Shown one piece after another: positions 43,599 to 51,435 of a DNA stretch of 64,000 nucleotides. Position numbers and translations under genes: made by a program. Position 1 is the first letter of the stretch. Each line of letters begins with the position of its first letter. The DNA comes from CAG-217 sp963605415 (GTDB lineage: Bacteria > Bacillota > Clostridia > Oscillospirales > Acutalibacteraceae), in the NCBI GenBank assembly GCA_963605415.1, contig CAVCUL010000004.1, forward strand, positions 114,310 through 178,309, in the 5' to 3' direction. The notes under the pieces were generated by a model, which was not told where the DNA came from, made no database searches, and saw nothing but the letters and a program-made list of their open reading frames with translations.

Positions 43599-43796
43599 TT
43601 TTATCACCCTCGTATGCAAATTCAGACCCGGGTGCGGCCGCACTCCCGTCATTCATAGGATAGCCGGATCTGCAAGAATTTAATCAAAGGGAGAGAAAAT
43701 AAAAACTCCCCTATCATTCTATGCCACCCACCGGTGGGCGCAACTGTGCACGCCCGCCAAAAAGCGGCATAGAATGGTGAGAAAGGAGAGTTCATT

Positions 43797-44021
43797 ATGG
43801 AGAAATACGAGGAGCTTTTTAACCCCTCTTTCTTAAAAAAAGAGTCTGCGGCAAAGGACGCCTGCGACGGCCGGCCCCCGCTGCCAAAGGACGCTACCGT
43901 GACCATGGCCTATGTGCCGCTGCAAACGGATATTATCACCTACGATGAGGACAAAGCGCTGCAAAACGGCACCCTGTTTCCCACCCTGAACAAAGTCTTT
44001 TTAGGAGGGAGCGCCAAGTGA
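43797..44021 (+). CDS. cotJA: Spore coat-associated protein CotJA
   Basis: 74 residues, with the CotJA core TVTMAYVPLQTDIITYDEDKAL. Forms part of the inner spore coat in the mother cell. ATG 43797 behind AAAGGAGAG. Overlaps cotJB by four bases. Confidence 0.88.
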   Translation: MEKYEELFNPSFLKKESAAKDACDGRPPLPKDATVTMAYVPLQTDIITYDEDKALQNGTLFPTLNKVFLGGSAK

Positions 44022-44269
44022 AGAAAGATAAATTGCTGCGCCGCCTGTCCGCCATGCAGTTCGCTATGTGGGAAATGCGGGAATTCCTGGACACCCACCC
44101 CAACTGCCCGGACGCCACGGCGCTCTATAACGCCTATAAAGAGAAATACGATACCTTGGCCAAGGAGTACGAGGCCCGCTTTGGCCCCCTGACCTTAAAC
44201 GGCGCCAACAGCGACGCCTGGCTCCAGGACCCCTGGCCCTGGGAACCCGGCTTTGATAAGGACGAATAA
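44018..44269 (+). CDS. cotJB: Spore coat protein CotJB
   Basis: 83 residues with the CotJB signature: LRRLSAMQFAMWEMREFLDTHP, DATALYNAYKEKYD, and a C-terminal WPWEPGF. GTG start at 44018 overlapping the cotJA stop (GTGA), with AGGAGGG upstream. In most spore formers cotJC, a manganese-catalase-like protein, follows; here a terminator follows instead. Confidence 0.9.
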   Translation: MKKDKLLRRLSAMQFAMWEMREFLDTHPNCPDATALYNAYKEKYDTLAKEYEARFGPLTLNGANSDAWLQDPWPWEPGFDKDE

Positions 44270-44285
44270 AAAACAACAAAAAGCG

Positions 44286-44328
44286 GACGGTCCCTGCCGA
44301 AAGGCAAAGGATCGTCCTTTCTTTTTAT
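44286..44328 (+). terminator. Terminator after cotJAB
   Basis: GGACG-TCC pairs with GGA-CGTCC around a 13-base loop, followed by TTTCTTTTT. Confidence 0.85.
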
Positions 44329-44513
44329 CATTCTCCACTTAAGGTAGTTGCAATCATCGGCTTGCCGTCCCGGTCCAGCAGCGGTGTCAACCCGGCGCCA
44401 TAACCGGCCGCGTGGTACAAATACTGCACGCCGGTCTCCTTGTCTACCCAAATCTCGGTTACCGTAATCGCACCTTGGGAATAGATCACTTCAAATCTTT
44501 GCTTCTTTGCCAT
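44328..44513 (-). CDS. Small conserved protein, DUF6440-like
   Basis: 61 residues: RFEVIYSQG, ITVTEIWVDKETGVQYLYHAAG and LTPLLDRDGKP. This matches my memory of DUF6440-type proteins, which have no known function. ATG 44513 behind AAAGGAGAACGG. Cytoplasmic. Last gene of the 47.0-44.3 kb minus-strand group. Confidence 0.78.
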   Translation of the reverse strand: MAKKQRFEVIYSQGAITVTEIWVDKETGVQYLYHAAGYGAGLTPLLDRDGKPMIATTLSGE

Positions 44514-44528
44514 CTCCGTTCTCCTTTG

Positions 44529-45401
44529 TTACACCTGCTCGGCGTGGACGCGCACGCGCATGGGTTTGTACCGGGTCAGCACCATTTGCAGGGCTTCGGA
44601 CGCCAGCACATCTTTGACAAAGCTATCCGGATCGTCGGCACACACCAGGTCGGCGTATTCCTCCAGCTGCTCCTCCGGCGGGTAATAGAAGCAAATGGTC
44701 AGCTCCCAGTTGCCGCTGCGGGCGCACACCCGGCGGGTAAACAGCAGTTCGTAAAATTCCTCGCAAGCCTGGTTGAACACCCCGGCTTCAAAGCGGTACA
44801 GGTTCTCCTCGGCGATCTTGTAGCCGCCGATTCCCTGTAGAAATTTGCCCAGCGCCTCCGGCGTGGGTGCGTCATAATCCAGCCCCGCCTCTTCGGCGCA
44901 AAGAGCGGTAATGCTCTCCAGGGTCTCCGCCATACCGGCCTCGGTACTGTCCGTATAATCCGTCACCACGCACTCCGCATGGGTAAAACGAACGGTAAAG
45001 TAATACAACTGGCCCTGATCGTCCCCCAGCAACGCCGCCAGGCAAAAGGCGCCATCCGCCAGGCTCACTTCCTCATGGAGCCAGGTCTTGCCCACCGGGT
45101 CGCCCTCGCTGCAAGTAACATCCGCGTCGTACAGTACCAGCTTCTCCACATCGGAAAAGCTCTCGCTGTTGTCAAAATACAGCACCACCTGGTCCTGGCG
45201 GGCCGCCACATCGGTGATCACGCTGCCGTGAAAGGTCTTGCACACACACGCCGGCAGCTTGCTTTGAATTTTAGACAGCGCTCGCTGGTAATCCCGCATA
45301 GCATTGTCCGGCTTTTTATTAAATTTTGACTTATCGCCCGTTGCCCGCTGCTGTTCCTCAGCCAGTGCAGCGCAATACCATTCTTTTGTAAAATACTTCA
45401 T
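44529..45401 (-). CDS. Conserved hypothetical protein, DUF4085-like (tentative)
   Basis: 290 residues starting MKYFTKEWYCAALAEEQQ. It has beta-rich middle sections (QVVLYFDNSESFSDVEKLVLY) and a C-terminal CYYPPEEQLEEYADLVC. No signal, membrane segment or catalytic motif visible. The start resembles DUF4085 proteins. ATG 45401 behind GGAGGCG. Confidence 0.65.
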   Translation of the reverse strand: MKYFTKEWYCAALAEEQQRATGDKSKFNKKPDNAMRDYQRALSKIQSKLPACVCKTFHGSVITDVAARQDQVVLYFDNSESFSDVEKLVLYDADVTCSEGDPVGKTWLHEEVSLADGAFCLAALLGDDQGQLYYFTVRFTHAECVVTDYTDSTEAGMAETLESITALCAEEAGLDYDAPTPEALGKFLQGIGGYKIAEENLYRFEAGVFNQACEEFYELLFTRRVCARSGNWELTICFYYPPEEQLEEYADLVCADDPDSFVKDVLASEALQMVLTRYKPMRVRVHAEQV

Positions 45402-45418
45402 AAACGCCTCCGTGGCCG

Positions 45419-46216
45419 TTATCGCTCAATATACCCAACGCCCATACCCGGCTGACCGCCGGAGAGCAAATGGGCTTTCAGCCGCCGCTGCAGGTCCGTC
45501 CCCTCCGGGTAGTCCTCTGTGCGACGACACTTGGCCCCAAACACCCGCTCAATAGTCTGCGCCGGTAAAGGCAGGTCGCACACCGGGTGAAACAGCGCCG
45601 CAAACTGCAAAATATTGCACCCCGGGCGCATAAAATTCTTGTTGCCGCCAAACAGCAGCCAGCTTTCGCTGAAAAAGCAGGTATAGGCATAATCCGGGAA
45701 CACCCGGTCAAAAAACGCCCGTGCCCGGGCAATCGACGATTGGCAGGCTTCCGGCTCCAGGGGCGCGCCCTGGGGAATATGGATATACACCACCGGCGCG
45801 CCTACCGTCAGCGGCGCAGTGCGGGGATAAGCCGCTACCGGCGGCAGACGATACAGCTGGAATTGCAGCCGCCCCAGGCGAAACAGCCGGGCGTCCAAAT
45901 GGTTTTTGATCCAATGTACATTGTGCAGGCCGCCATCGCCGCAGTTGGCGCACCAAATGCCGATGTCGGCCATGGTGTCTGCAAACACCGTATCGTTAAT
46001 GCCCAGCTGGCGGTATTTTTCGTGTGTGTCCGGCAGCATAGCCAGCACCACCGCCAAGCGGGTCAGATCATTGCAGTGGTCCAGATAGCCAAAGTGCAGC
46101 TTGGCGCGGCGCACTGCCCATTGCAGCCGCCGCGGATGCGCGGCCATCCATTCGGTGACCAGGGTGCGGGTGTCCGTAGGCAACGCCGCCGCATTCAAAT
46201 AAAAATCATTGATCAT
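45419..46216 (-). CDS. Putative acyltransferase (DUF5596/GNAT_C type)
   Basis: 265 residues. GVRLAVVLAML-like helices, then IGIWCANCGDGGLHNVHWIKNH, RLGRLQFQLYRLP, VVYIHIPQGAPLEPEACQSS and FFSESWLLFG. This pattern fits proteins with an N-acyltransferase N domain and a GNAT-like C domain; no substrate known. It overlaps the upstream membrane-protein gene by 11 bases. Confidence 0.75.
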   Translation of the reverse strand: MINDFYLNAAALPTDTRTLVTEWMAAHPRRLQWAVRRAKLHFGYLDHCNDLTRLAVVLAMLPDTHEKYRQLGINDTVFADTMADIGIWCANCGDGGLHNVHWIKNHLDARLFRLGRLQFQLYRLPPVAAYPRTAPLTVGAPVVYIHIPQGAPLEPEACQSSIARARAFFDRVFPDYAYTCFFSESWLLFGGNKNFMRPGCNILQFAALFHPVCDLPLPAQTIERVFGAKCRRTEDYPEGTDLQRRLKAHLLSGGQPGMGVGYIER

Positions 46217-47021
46217 TGCTCTTTGCCGCCTGAGTGGTCGGCTTTGTGGTCTTTGCCTGTGTGGTAGCCTTGGTGGTTTCGCTCTTAGCAGTCAGGCCGG
46301 AGGACACAATATGGGTAATATTGTAATTCATCTTGTAAAGGGACAGAGTTGACAGCACATTGTTATTTAAGAAGTTGCTGTTGGCATTCTCATCCTGCAC
46401 GGTAAAGGTGCTGCCCTCCGGCTCATACTTGATGGCCGCAATCAGCCCCTCTACGCCATCCACCTCCTGACCCTCGTAAAACAGATATGTGCCCTTTACG
46501 GTGATCACATGGTCGTAATTGGTGGTCTCCTGGGTGGTGTCGCTGGTGGCTGCGGCACGGGTGGTGGTCTCCTTTGACTTTATGCCAAAGTCGTATGTAC
46601 CGGTAAAGTACAAGGCAGCGCACACAGCCACTGCCGCCACCAGAAGCAGAATCAGCACATAGGCGCCCCTGTGGCTTTTTTTCTTTCTGCGGAACCGGTG
46701 GCGCTCAATGGTGGGCGCCTCCAGCTCATCCTCCGTATGCGTGGCGGTCATACCGTCCTCCACCGTGTCCGGTTGGTAAGAGGCGTCCCCCTCCTTGTGC
46801 ACAATCAGCGGACTGCACAGCACCGGTGCGGCCTCGTCAGCCTTTTCCGTTTGCGGCGCCTCTTTCACGGCAAGTGCTTCTTCCGAAGCAGGTACCTCCG
46901 CTGGTGAACTTTCTTCTGCCGGCGCCGGATCCGCCGCGGGCGCTGTCTGCTCCCCTAAGGTTTTATCCTTTTGTACCGGAGCTTCAGTCTCTTGCTCCGG
47001 GCGATTATTTTCTTCGTTCAT
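46206..47021 (-). CDS. Single-pass membrane protein with Thr-rich segments
   Basis: 271 residues. An acidic Pro/Ala/Glu-rich cytoplasmic N-terminus (1-115), basic stop-transfer RRKKKSHRG, one membrane segment (about 121-140), Thr-rich linker (KSKETTTRAAATSD), a small globular domain (VITVKGTYLFYEGQEVDG, then FTVQDENANSNFLNNNVL) and a Thr/Lys tail. Extracellular part outward. The domain looks like a periplasmic/exterior ligand domain; function unknown. ATG 47021 behind TTGGAGG. Confidence 0.72.
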   Translation of the reverse strand: MNEENNRPEQETEAPVQKDKTLGEQTAPAADPAPAEESSPAEVPASEEALAVKEAPQTEKADEAAPVLCSPLIVHKEGDASYQPDTVEDGMTATHTEDELEAPTIERHRFRRKKKSHRGAYVLILLLVAAVAVCAALYFTGTYDFGIKSKETTTRAAATSDTTQETTNYDHVITVKGTYLFYEGQEVDGVEGLIAAIKYEPEGSTFTVQDENANSNFLNNNVLSTLSLYKMNYNITHIVSSGLTAKSETTKATTQAKTTKPTTQAAKSNDQ

Positions 47022-47093
47022 GGGTATGCCTCCAATCCGATGATTCTACCTTGATATTACCATAATCAGTGCCTTTTTTCAATTCATATTGTG

Positions 47094-47122
47094 TTGAAAT
47101 TTGAATTTTTTGCTGATATAAT
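47094..47122 (+). promoter_or_regulatory. Strong promoter for the ROK kinase gene
   Basis: TTGAAA, 17-base spacer, TATAAT; predicted transcription start about 47129. Confidence 0.82.
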
Positions 47123-47128
47123 AAAAAT

Positions 47129-47230
47129 CAAGGCAAAGGCGGTATATCCCGGCCACCGTTCTATTTCTCACGGGACGAGCATACACTGGTAGCAAAGGCC
47201 GAGCGGGCCTGTTACCATTGGAGGAAAATT
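47129..47230 (+). promoter_or_regulatory. Structured 5' leader of the ROK kinase
   Basis: About 100 untranslated bases with two predicted hairpins: CCCG/CGGG at 47146-47175 within a GTAT/ATAC closing pair, and TGGTAGC-GGCC/GGCC-TTACCA at 47190-47219, ending next to the GGAGG at 47221-47225. No terminator; a translation-level control or plain UTR. Confidence 0.4.
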
Positions 47231-48112
47231 ATGAACATTCTCACCTTTGACATTGGCGTGACCAACATTCGCTATGCGCTGTGCAACGAGCACTTCCGGC
47301 TCAGCGATGTGCACACAGTGCCCACCCGTGCCCAGCAGGGCGGCCAGCAGATTATGGAACGACTGCTGGAGATCATCGGTACATATCAGCACATTGACCG
47401 GGTGGCCGTGTCCACCGTAGGGCAGGTAGACAGCCAGAACGGCATTGTGGTCTACTCCACCGACAACATTCCCTATTACACCGGTATGATGATTAAAAAA
47501 CGTATTGAGAATGACACCAGTCTGCCCACTTATGTGGAGAACGATGTGAACGCCGCTGCTCTGGGCGAGGCTCATTTTGGCGCCGGTCAGGGGCAAAAGG
47601 ACTTTCTTTGCCTGATGTATGGCACCGGCATCGGCGGTGCACTGTATCTGGATGGCCAACTATATAAAGGCAGCACCTCCTCCGCAGCGGAGTTCGGCCA
47701 CATGATTACACACGCCGGCGGTCTGGACTGCCCCTGCGGCGGCAAAGGCTGCTATGAGCGCTACGCCTCCACCAAGGCACTGATCGAAAAAGTGCGCACC
47801 GTTACGGACAAACCGCTGGACGCCTTTACCATCTTTGAAAAAGAGAATTTGCAGGACCCGGCCGTGCGGGCGGTGGTGGACCACTGGATCGACGAGATGA
47901 TCCTGGGCCTCACCAATCTGATCTATATTTTCAACCCGCCCTTGGTGATCCTGGGCGGCGGGGTCATTAACGAGGATTATATCATTGAGCTGATCGACCG
48001 CAAGATCTATAAAAATATGATGGAGAATTATAAAAAGGTCAATATCGTGCGCTCCAAGCTGGGTAGCACTGCCGGCCTCCTTGGCGCCGCCTACGCCGCC
48101 GCGCAGTTGTAA
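47231..48112 (+). CDS. ROK-family sugar kinase
   Basis: 293 residues. ATP-binding FDIGVTNIRYAL at the N-terminus, VENDVNAAALGEAHFGAG near 98, GTGIGGALYLDGQ near 138 and the ROK zinc motif EFGHMITHAGGLDCPCGGKGCYE (His and three Cys) near 155-177. Phosphorylates glucose, N-acetylglucosamine or similar. No DNA-binding domain, so an enzyme, not a repressor. Substrate unknown; it stands without transporter genes. Confidence 0.92.
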   Translation: MNILTFDIGVTNIRYALCNEHFRLSDVHTVPTRAQQGGQQIMERLLEIIGTYQHIDRVAVSTVGQVDSQNGIVVYSTDNIPYYTGMMIKKRIENDTSLPTYVENDVNAAALGEAHFGAGQGQKDFLCLMYGTGIGGALYLDGQLYKGSTSSAAEFGHMITHAGGLDCPCGGKGCYERYASTKALIEKVRTVTDKPLDAFTIFEKENLQDPAVRAVVDHWIDEMILGLTNLIYIFNPPLVILGGGVINEDYIIELIDRKIYKNMMENYKKVNIVRSKLGSTAGLLGAAYAAAQL

Positions 48113-48224
48113 AGATGGCTTTACCTGCAAGGAAGCTGCACAGACTGCCCAATGAAATGTATTTGCAAGGATGTTTTTTCATTACCGTATGCACAAAAGA
48201 GCGGCGAAATTGCCTGTCTGCACT

Positions 48225-48252
48225 GGTAGGGGCGGATAGTATCCGCCCGCCG
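48225..48252 (+). repeat. REP-like palindrome inside the RAYT gene (type B)
   Basis: GTAGGGGCGGATAGTATCC plus GCCCG. The stem GGGCGGAT/ATCCGCCC is in frame and encodes V-G-A-D-S-I-R-P-P. It nearly matches the copy at 62735. Confidence 0.85.
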
Positions 48253-48398
48253 GAAGTCCGCTTGACCCACGCCGGTGCCGCTGTACAAATCGCACTGCAA
48301 AAGATCGAAAAGGTGTATCCCGCCTGCCGCGTGCTTTCCTATGTCATTATGCCCAACCATCTCCACTTCTTGTTAGAGATCCGCCCTGTCACGCAAGG

Positions 48399-48424
48399 CG
48401 GGCGGCAGATTGCCGCCCCTACGG
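48399..48424 (-). repeat. Second REP-like palindrome inside the RAYT gene
   Basis: Opposite orientation: on the minus strand GTAGGGGCGGCAATCTGCC plus GCCCG. Encodes G-G-R-Q-I-A-A-P-T on the gene strand. Confidence 0.8.
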
Positions 48425-48626
48425 TCATTGGGCAATTTAAGCGACAAGTCAGCCGGGAACTGGGCTACAGCCTGTGGCAAAAAGGCTACTACGACCACAT
48501 CATTCGCGATGAGGACGACTACTTGGACAAATGCCGGTATATTGAAGAAAATCCGGCAAAATGGGCAGAGGACCCATACTATAATAACAGCAGCGCTCCT
48601 GCATGACTTACAGGTGCGCTGCTGTT

Positions 48627-49598
48627 TTATTCTTGTGTATCCAACCGGGATTTAAGGGCGGGGACGGACAGGCAATCGGCGGTGCACAGCAGGCGGCGGT
48701 AGCGCTCCATATTCACATCGCTGTGCTCGGTCTCCTTGCTCCACAAGTGCATAGCCCAGCTGTCTGCGCCAAAATAAGTGGGCACCAGCACGCCCACTAC
48801 CGCCATCTTGGCAGCGGAGAGTACATCACCCTCCAACCCAAGAGGCATAAAGTAGCGAAACAGAAAATACATGGCGATCTGCCGACCGTAATGACTCTCC
48901 GTTATCGGGACGGTCAGATCACCGGCGGCCACTTTCTGCGGCCACTGCGGATTGATCAGCTCCGGATTTTGGAACACAGAGCGAAAATCCATCTTCTCGC
49001 GCACCGTGGGCAGGTCACCGATTTTTCCTTGCAGCTCCTCTGCAAAGTCCAGCAATTCCGCCAGGCACTGGGCAAGGGGCTTTGTGCCGTCCTGCACCAG
49101 AGCGTAAGCGGTCTTGCGCGCAGACAGCAGCGTAAAATACAACTGGGCGTCAATGTCATTGAGCGTCGGCGGCAACTGGTTCATTTCCTCGGAAAAGGAG
49201 AAATCGTACTTGGGGTCAAACATCATCTCCGCCGCCACCGGGCAACTAAAGGACAGCCCCATCTCCCGCAACGCGCCAAAATCATTGATAAACCGGGGAA
49301 ATGTGCGGCAGGTAAAGGGCGTGTGCTCCCCGCCGATGGCAATATGCATATCACATAGATTCTCGCTGTTCAAAAAAGGGCAGCGCTTTCGATCCGCCAA
49401 GTGAAAAACAGTATTGCCGTACTCGTCTTTATCCAGAACAGAAAAGATACGCCGACGTATTTCACTCTCCGGCAATGTACGGTAATAGTCCATGGAAGCC
49501 GGGTCCGCGTCCACCTCCCAGCCCTGACAACAGGAGTCCGGGCACGCTCCGGCAATGCATGCAAAATCCCGGTAAAAAGCCGGCACACGCAATTTCAT
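48627..49598 (-). CDS. FliB-like lysine-N-methylase / Cys-rich iron-sulfur-type protein
   Basis: 323 residues. Cysteine cluster CIAGACPDSCCQGW near 15-28 and later CPFLNSENLCDMHI and FTCRTFPRF, together a CxxxCxxCC-like metal or iron-sulfur site. The family name comes from flagellin methylase FliB, but no flagellar gene is in the window, and most clostridial members are uncharacterised. ATG 49598 behind GGGAGGG; a longer reading to 49694 is not conserved. Confidence 0.85.
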   Translation of the reverse strand: MKLRVPAFYRDFACIAGACPDSCCQGWEVDADPASMDYYRTLPESEIRRRIFSVLDKDEYGNTVFHLADRKRCPFLNSENLCDMHIAIGGEHTPFTCRTFPRFINDFGALREMGLSFSCPVAAEMMFDPKYDFSFSEEMNQLPPTLNDIDAQLYFTLLSARKTAYALVQDGTKPLAQCLAELLDFAEELQGKIGDLPTVREKMDFRSVFQNPELINPQWPQKVAAGDLTVPITESHYGRQIAMYFLFRYFMPLGLEGDVLSAAKMAVVGVLVPTYFGADSWAMHLWSKETEHSDVNMERYRRLLCTADCLSVPALKSRLDTQE

Positions 49599-49682
49599 AC
49601 AATCCCTCCCCATTAAATCGGCTTTTATTATATAATGCACCGTTGCCGCCGTCAAGTTGTAAAAGACGAATATAAAGGGAAA

Positions 49683-49737
49683 GCCCCGGCACAAGCAATC
49701 TTGCGCCGGGGCACGGTGTTGTGGGGGCAGCCCCCAC
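49683..49737. repeat. Pair of inverted repeats
   Basis: GCCCCGGC-CAAG pairs with CTTG-GCCGGGGC (49683-49712), followed by GTGGGGGC-A-GCCCCCAC (49721-49737). Neither has a T-run for a nearby gene, so they may be dispersed repeats rather than terminators. Confidence 0.5.
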
Positions 49738-49915
49738 CAGGCTGGTATCCGCCCTACTTCATTCTTTTATTCTTTCTTTGCGCGAGGAAAAAGATCCCTC
49801 TATATATATAGTGTGCCTTTTTTCAAAAATACGCCAAAAAATCGGCAAAATTTTTCAAAAAAATTTTTATAATTAGTAAAGTGTTCATTAACTTTCAGAA
49901 TTTAACACCACTGTG

Positions 49916-49944
49916 TTGACAAAATGCAGCAAATATGGCATATT
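49916..49944 (+). promoter_or_regulatory. Probable promoter of sigma factor 1
   Basis: Consensus TTGACA, 17-base spacer, weak -10 CATATT. The gene starts at 49991. Confidence 0.55.
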
Positions 49945-49990
49945 TCTCTTGTATATAGATGATTTTTTTATTTTTTCCACGCGAGGCATT

Positions 49991-50563
49991 ATGATTGATA
50001 AAACATCCCATGCGCCACCAGTAGAAGATGCCAACCAAAGGATTTTGGAGCATTGCCAGCGCTATCGAGATAAATTATATTGGCGCTGTCAGCTATACTT
50101 TCGGGATTGGCCGGACTACGCGGATGACTGTGTGCAGGAGGCCTATGTCGAGTTGCTGCAGGCCCTGCGCGCCGGTCGATGCATACAGAATTACGAGGCC
50201 TGGCTGTTCAAAGTCGCAATTCTCAAAGGCCGGGCGATGATCCGGGAGGACAAAATGCGCCGGGAGATGCAATTTGAAAAAGATAGCGACAAAGTGATTG
50301 CTATGGAAGAGGTCGGCATTTATGCGCAGGCATTCCCGTCAGAATCAGAGCCGGAAACGCCGGACAGTGAAATTCGCCGTCGCGCTATTGCTGTTTTATC
50401 TAAACTAAACACCACAGACCGACGCATTTACTACGAGCACTATGTGCGCCACAAATCGCTGCGGCAGATTGCCGACCAGCTGAATATGACGGAAAACGCT
50501 GTCAGTAAGCGTCATGTGCGCCTAAAAGAGAAGCTCATGCGATCCATTCGATCGCTGGAATAG
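49991..50563 (+). CDS. Sigma-70 family factor 1 (ECF-like)
   Basis: 190 residues. Region 2 with FRDWPDYADDCVQEAYVELL and the region 4 helix-turn-helix HKSLRQIADQLNMTENAVSKRH near 155-178. Between them an acidic linker. It lacks regions 1 and 3, as ECF sigma factors do. ATG 49991 behind GCGAGGC. The next gene starts 34 bases after its stop and encodes a membrane protein sharing an N-terminal domain with the module-2 sensor, so this is probably a sigma/anti-sigma pair. Confidence 0.87.
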   Translation: MIDKTSHAPPVEDANQRILEHCQRYRDKLYWRCQLYFRDWPDYADDCVQEAYVELLQALRAGRCIQNYEAWLFKVAILKGRAMIREDKMRREMQFEKDSDKVIAMEEVGIYAQAFPSESEPETPDSEIRRRAIAVLSKLNTTDRRIYYEHYVRHKSLRQIADQLNMTENAVSKRHVRLKEKLMRSIRSLE

Positions 50564-50597
50564 CAAAAATCAAAGAACGAAAAGGAAGGAAAAATTT

Positions 50598-51362
50598 ATG
50601 ACTGCTACACAAAAGAAAGTAAAGCGGGCACTGTTTAACGGACTGCCCAATCTAAGCGATCGGGATCTGCGGCAGATGATCGACCGGGAGCTGGAAAAGG
50701 ACAGCAGCCAGATCGATATGAATTATATCGACACCTGCTTTGATCTGATGGAAATGCACGCAGACGGCAGGATTACCGTGCGTTCCCGCCGCAAGTGGCT
50801 GAAAGCTGTGATCGTGGCTGCCGTACTTCTGGCTGCATCCGTATCGGCTGTCAGCGTCTCCGCACATCTGTTCAACTTTAATATTCCGGCAGAGATCGCC
50901 CACAAGATCAGCGGCAATGCCCAGATTGACCCCAATTTGGCGGAGGCAGACACCAGTGCTGCCGGCTACGCCCTAACCGACACTGCCGTAGCCAAGGCGC
51001 TGGCGGATATCGGTATTACGCCGGTAACGCTGCCGGAAAAGCTGGCAGCCGGCAATATTCAGTCCATAACCACTCTCCAGAAGGACAGCGTTATGACCAG
51101 TGCGCAGGTGCTGTTTGAAGCAGACGGTATCACCGGTGATCTGACAGTGACCCAATATGCCGACAGCAACGACTGGGTGGGAATCGACCAAGTGCTGGAT
51201 GTGAACGGCGGACAGCTGGTACACGCCAACGGTCTGGATGTTCTGGTGCTGAGCCGGGACGACAGCTGTACCCTGCGGTATCGGGACGGCAACACTGAAT
51301 ACGACCTGCTCTTAGAATGTGACGAAGACACAGCTGTAGCCTTCGCTGAGAGCATGGCCTAA
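50598..51362 (+). CDS. Putative anti-sigma membrane protein (module 1)
   Basis: 254 residues: cytoplasmic N-domain (1-65) with MIDRELEKDSSQIDMNYIDT, basic RSRRKWLKA, a membrane segment at about 69-88, and an extracellular 165-residue domain rich in beta strands. The N-domain pattern IDxExxK, then IDxCxD, and the post-membrane FNFNIPAEI align by eye with the protein at 57817-59868. The domain is not a recognised zinc anti-sigma. Role inferred from position directly after the sigma gene. ATG 50598 with AAGGAAGG upstream. Confidence 0.72.
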   Translation: MTATQKKVKRALFNGLPNLSDRDLRQMIDRELEKDSSQIDMNYIDTCFDLMEMHADGRITVRSRRKWLKAVIVAAVLLAASVSAVSVSAHLFNFNIPAEIAHKISGNAQIDPNLAEADTSAAGYALTDTAVAKALADIGITPVTLPEKLAAGNIQSITTLQKDSVMTSAQVLFEADGITGDLTVTQYADSNDWVGIDQVLDVNGGQLVHANGLDVLVLSRDDSCTLRYRDGNTEYDLLLECDEDTAVAFAESMA

Positions 51363-51382
51363 ATCAACATAAACTTTAATAC

Positions 51383-51420
51383 AAAAAGACAGTCTGGAAA
51401 ACACAGACTGTCTTTCTTTT
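51383..51420. terminator. Intrinsic terminator, module 1 / GH18 gene
   Basis: AAAGACAGTCTG pairs with CAGACTGTCTTT, with T-runs on both strands. Confidence 0.9.
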
Positions 51421-51435
51421 TATATTCCGTTTATG

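Larger units (their letters stand above)
48115..48606 (+). mobile_element. REP-associated tyrosine transposase (RAYT)
   Basis: 163 residues of the IS200/Y1-like TnpA_REP family: N-terminal ARKLHRLPNEMYLQGCFFITVCT, HUH metal motif MPNHLHFLLE near 81-89 and the catalytic Tyr region GYYDHIIRDEDDY near 136-148, then YIEENPAKW. RAYTs act on GTAG-headed palindromes. It starts three bases after the ROK gene, without a clear ribosome-binding site, and has no flanking IS ends, as usual for single-copy RAYTs. The gene itself holds two such palindromes at 48225 and 48399. Confidence 0.9.
49599..49990. other. Intergenic region with palindromes and sigma-gene promoter
   Basis: 392 bases. Contains the inverted repeats at 49683-49737, a TATATATATA stretch at 49801-49811, an AT-rich block and the promoter at 49916-49944. 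No gene recognised. Confidence 0.5.

Noticed and set aside
47129..47230. Known riboswitch class (for example THF or glmS) before the ROK gene
   Set aside because: The bases I could compare from memory did not match a consensus; only hairpins are supported.
48115..48606. Complete IS200-type insertion sequence
   Set aside because: No left/right end hairpins or target duplication outside the gene, and the protein has RAYT rather than IS200 features.
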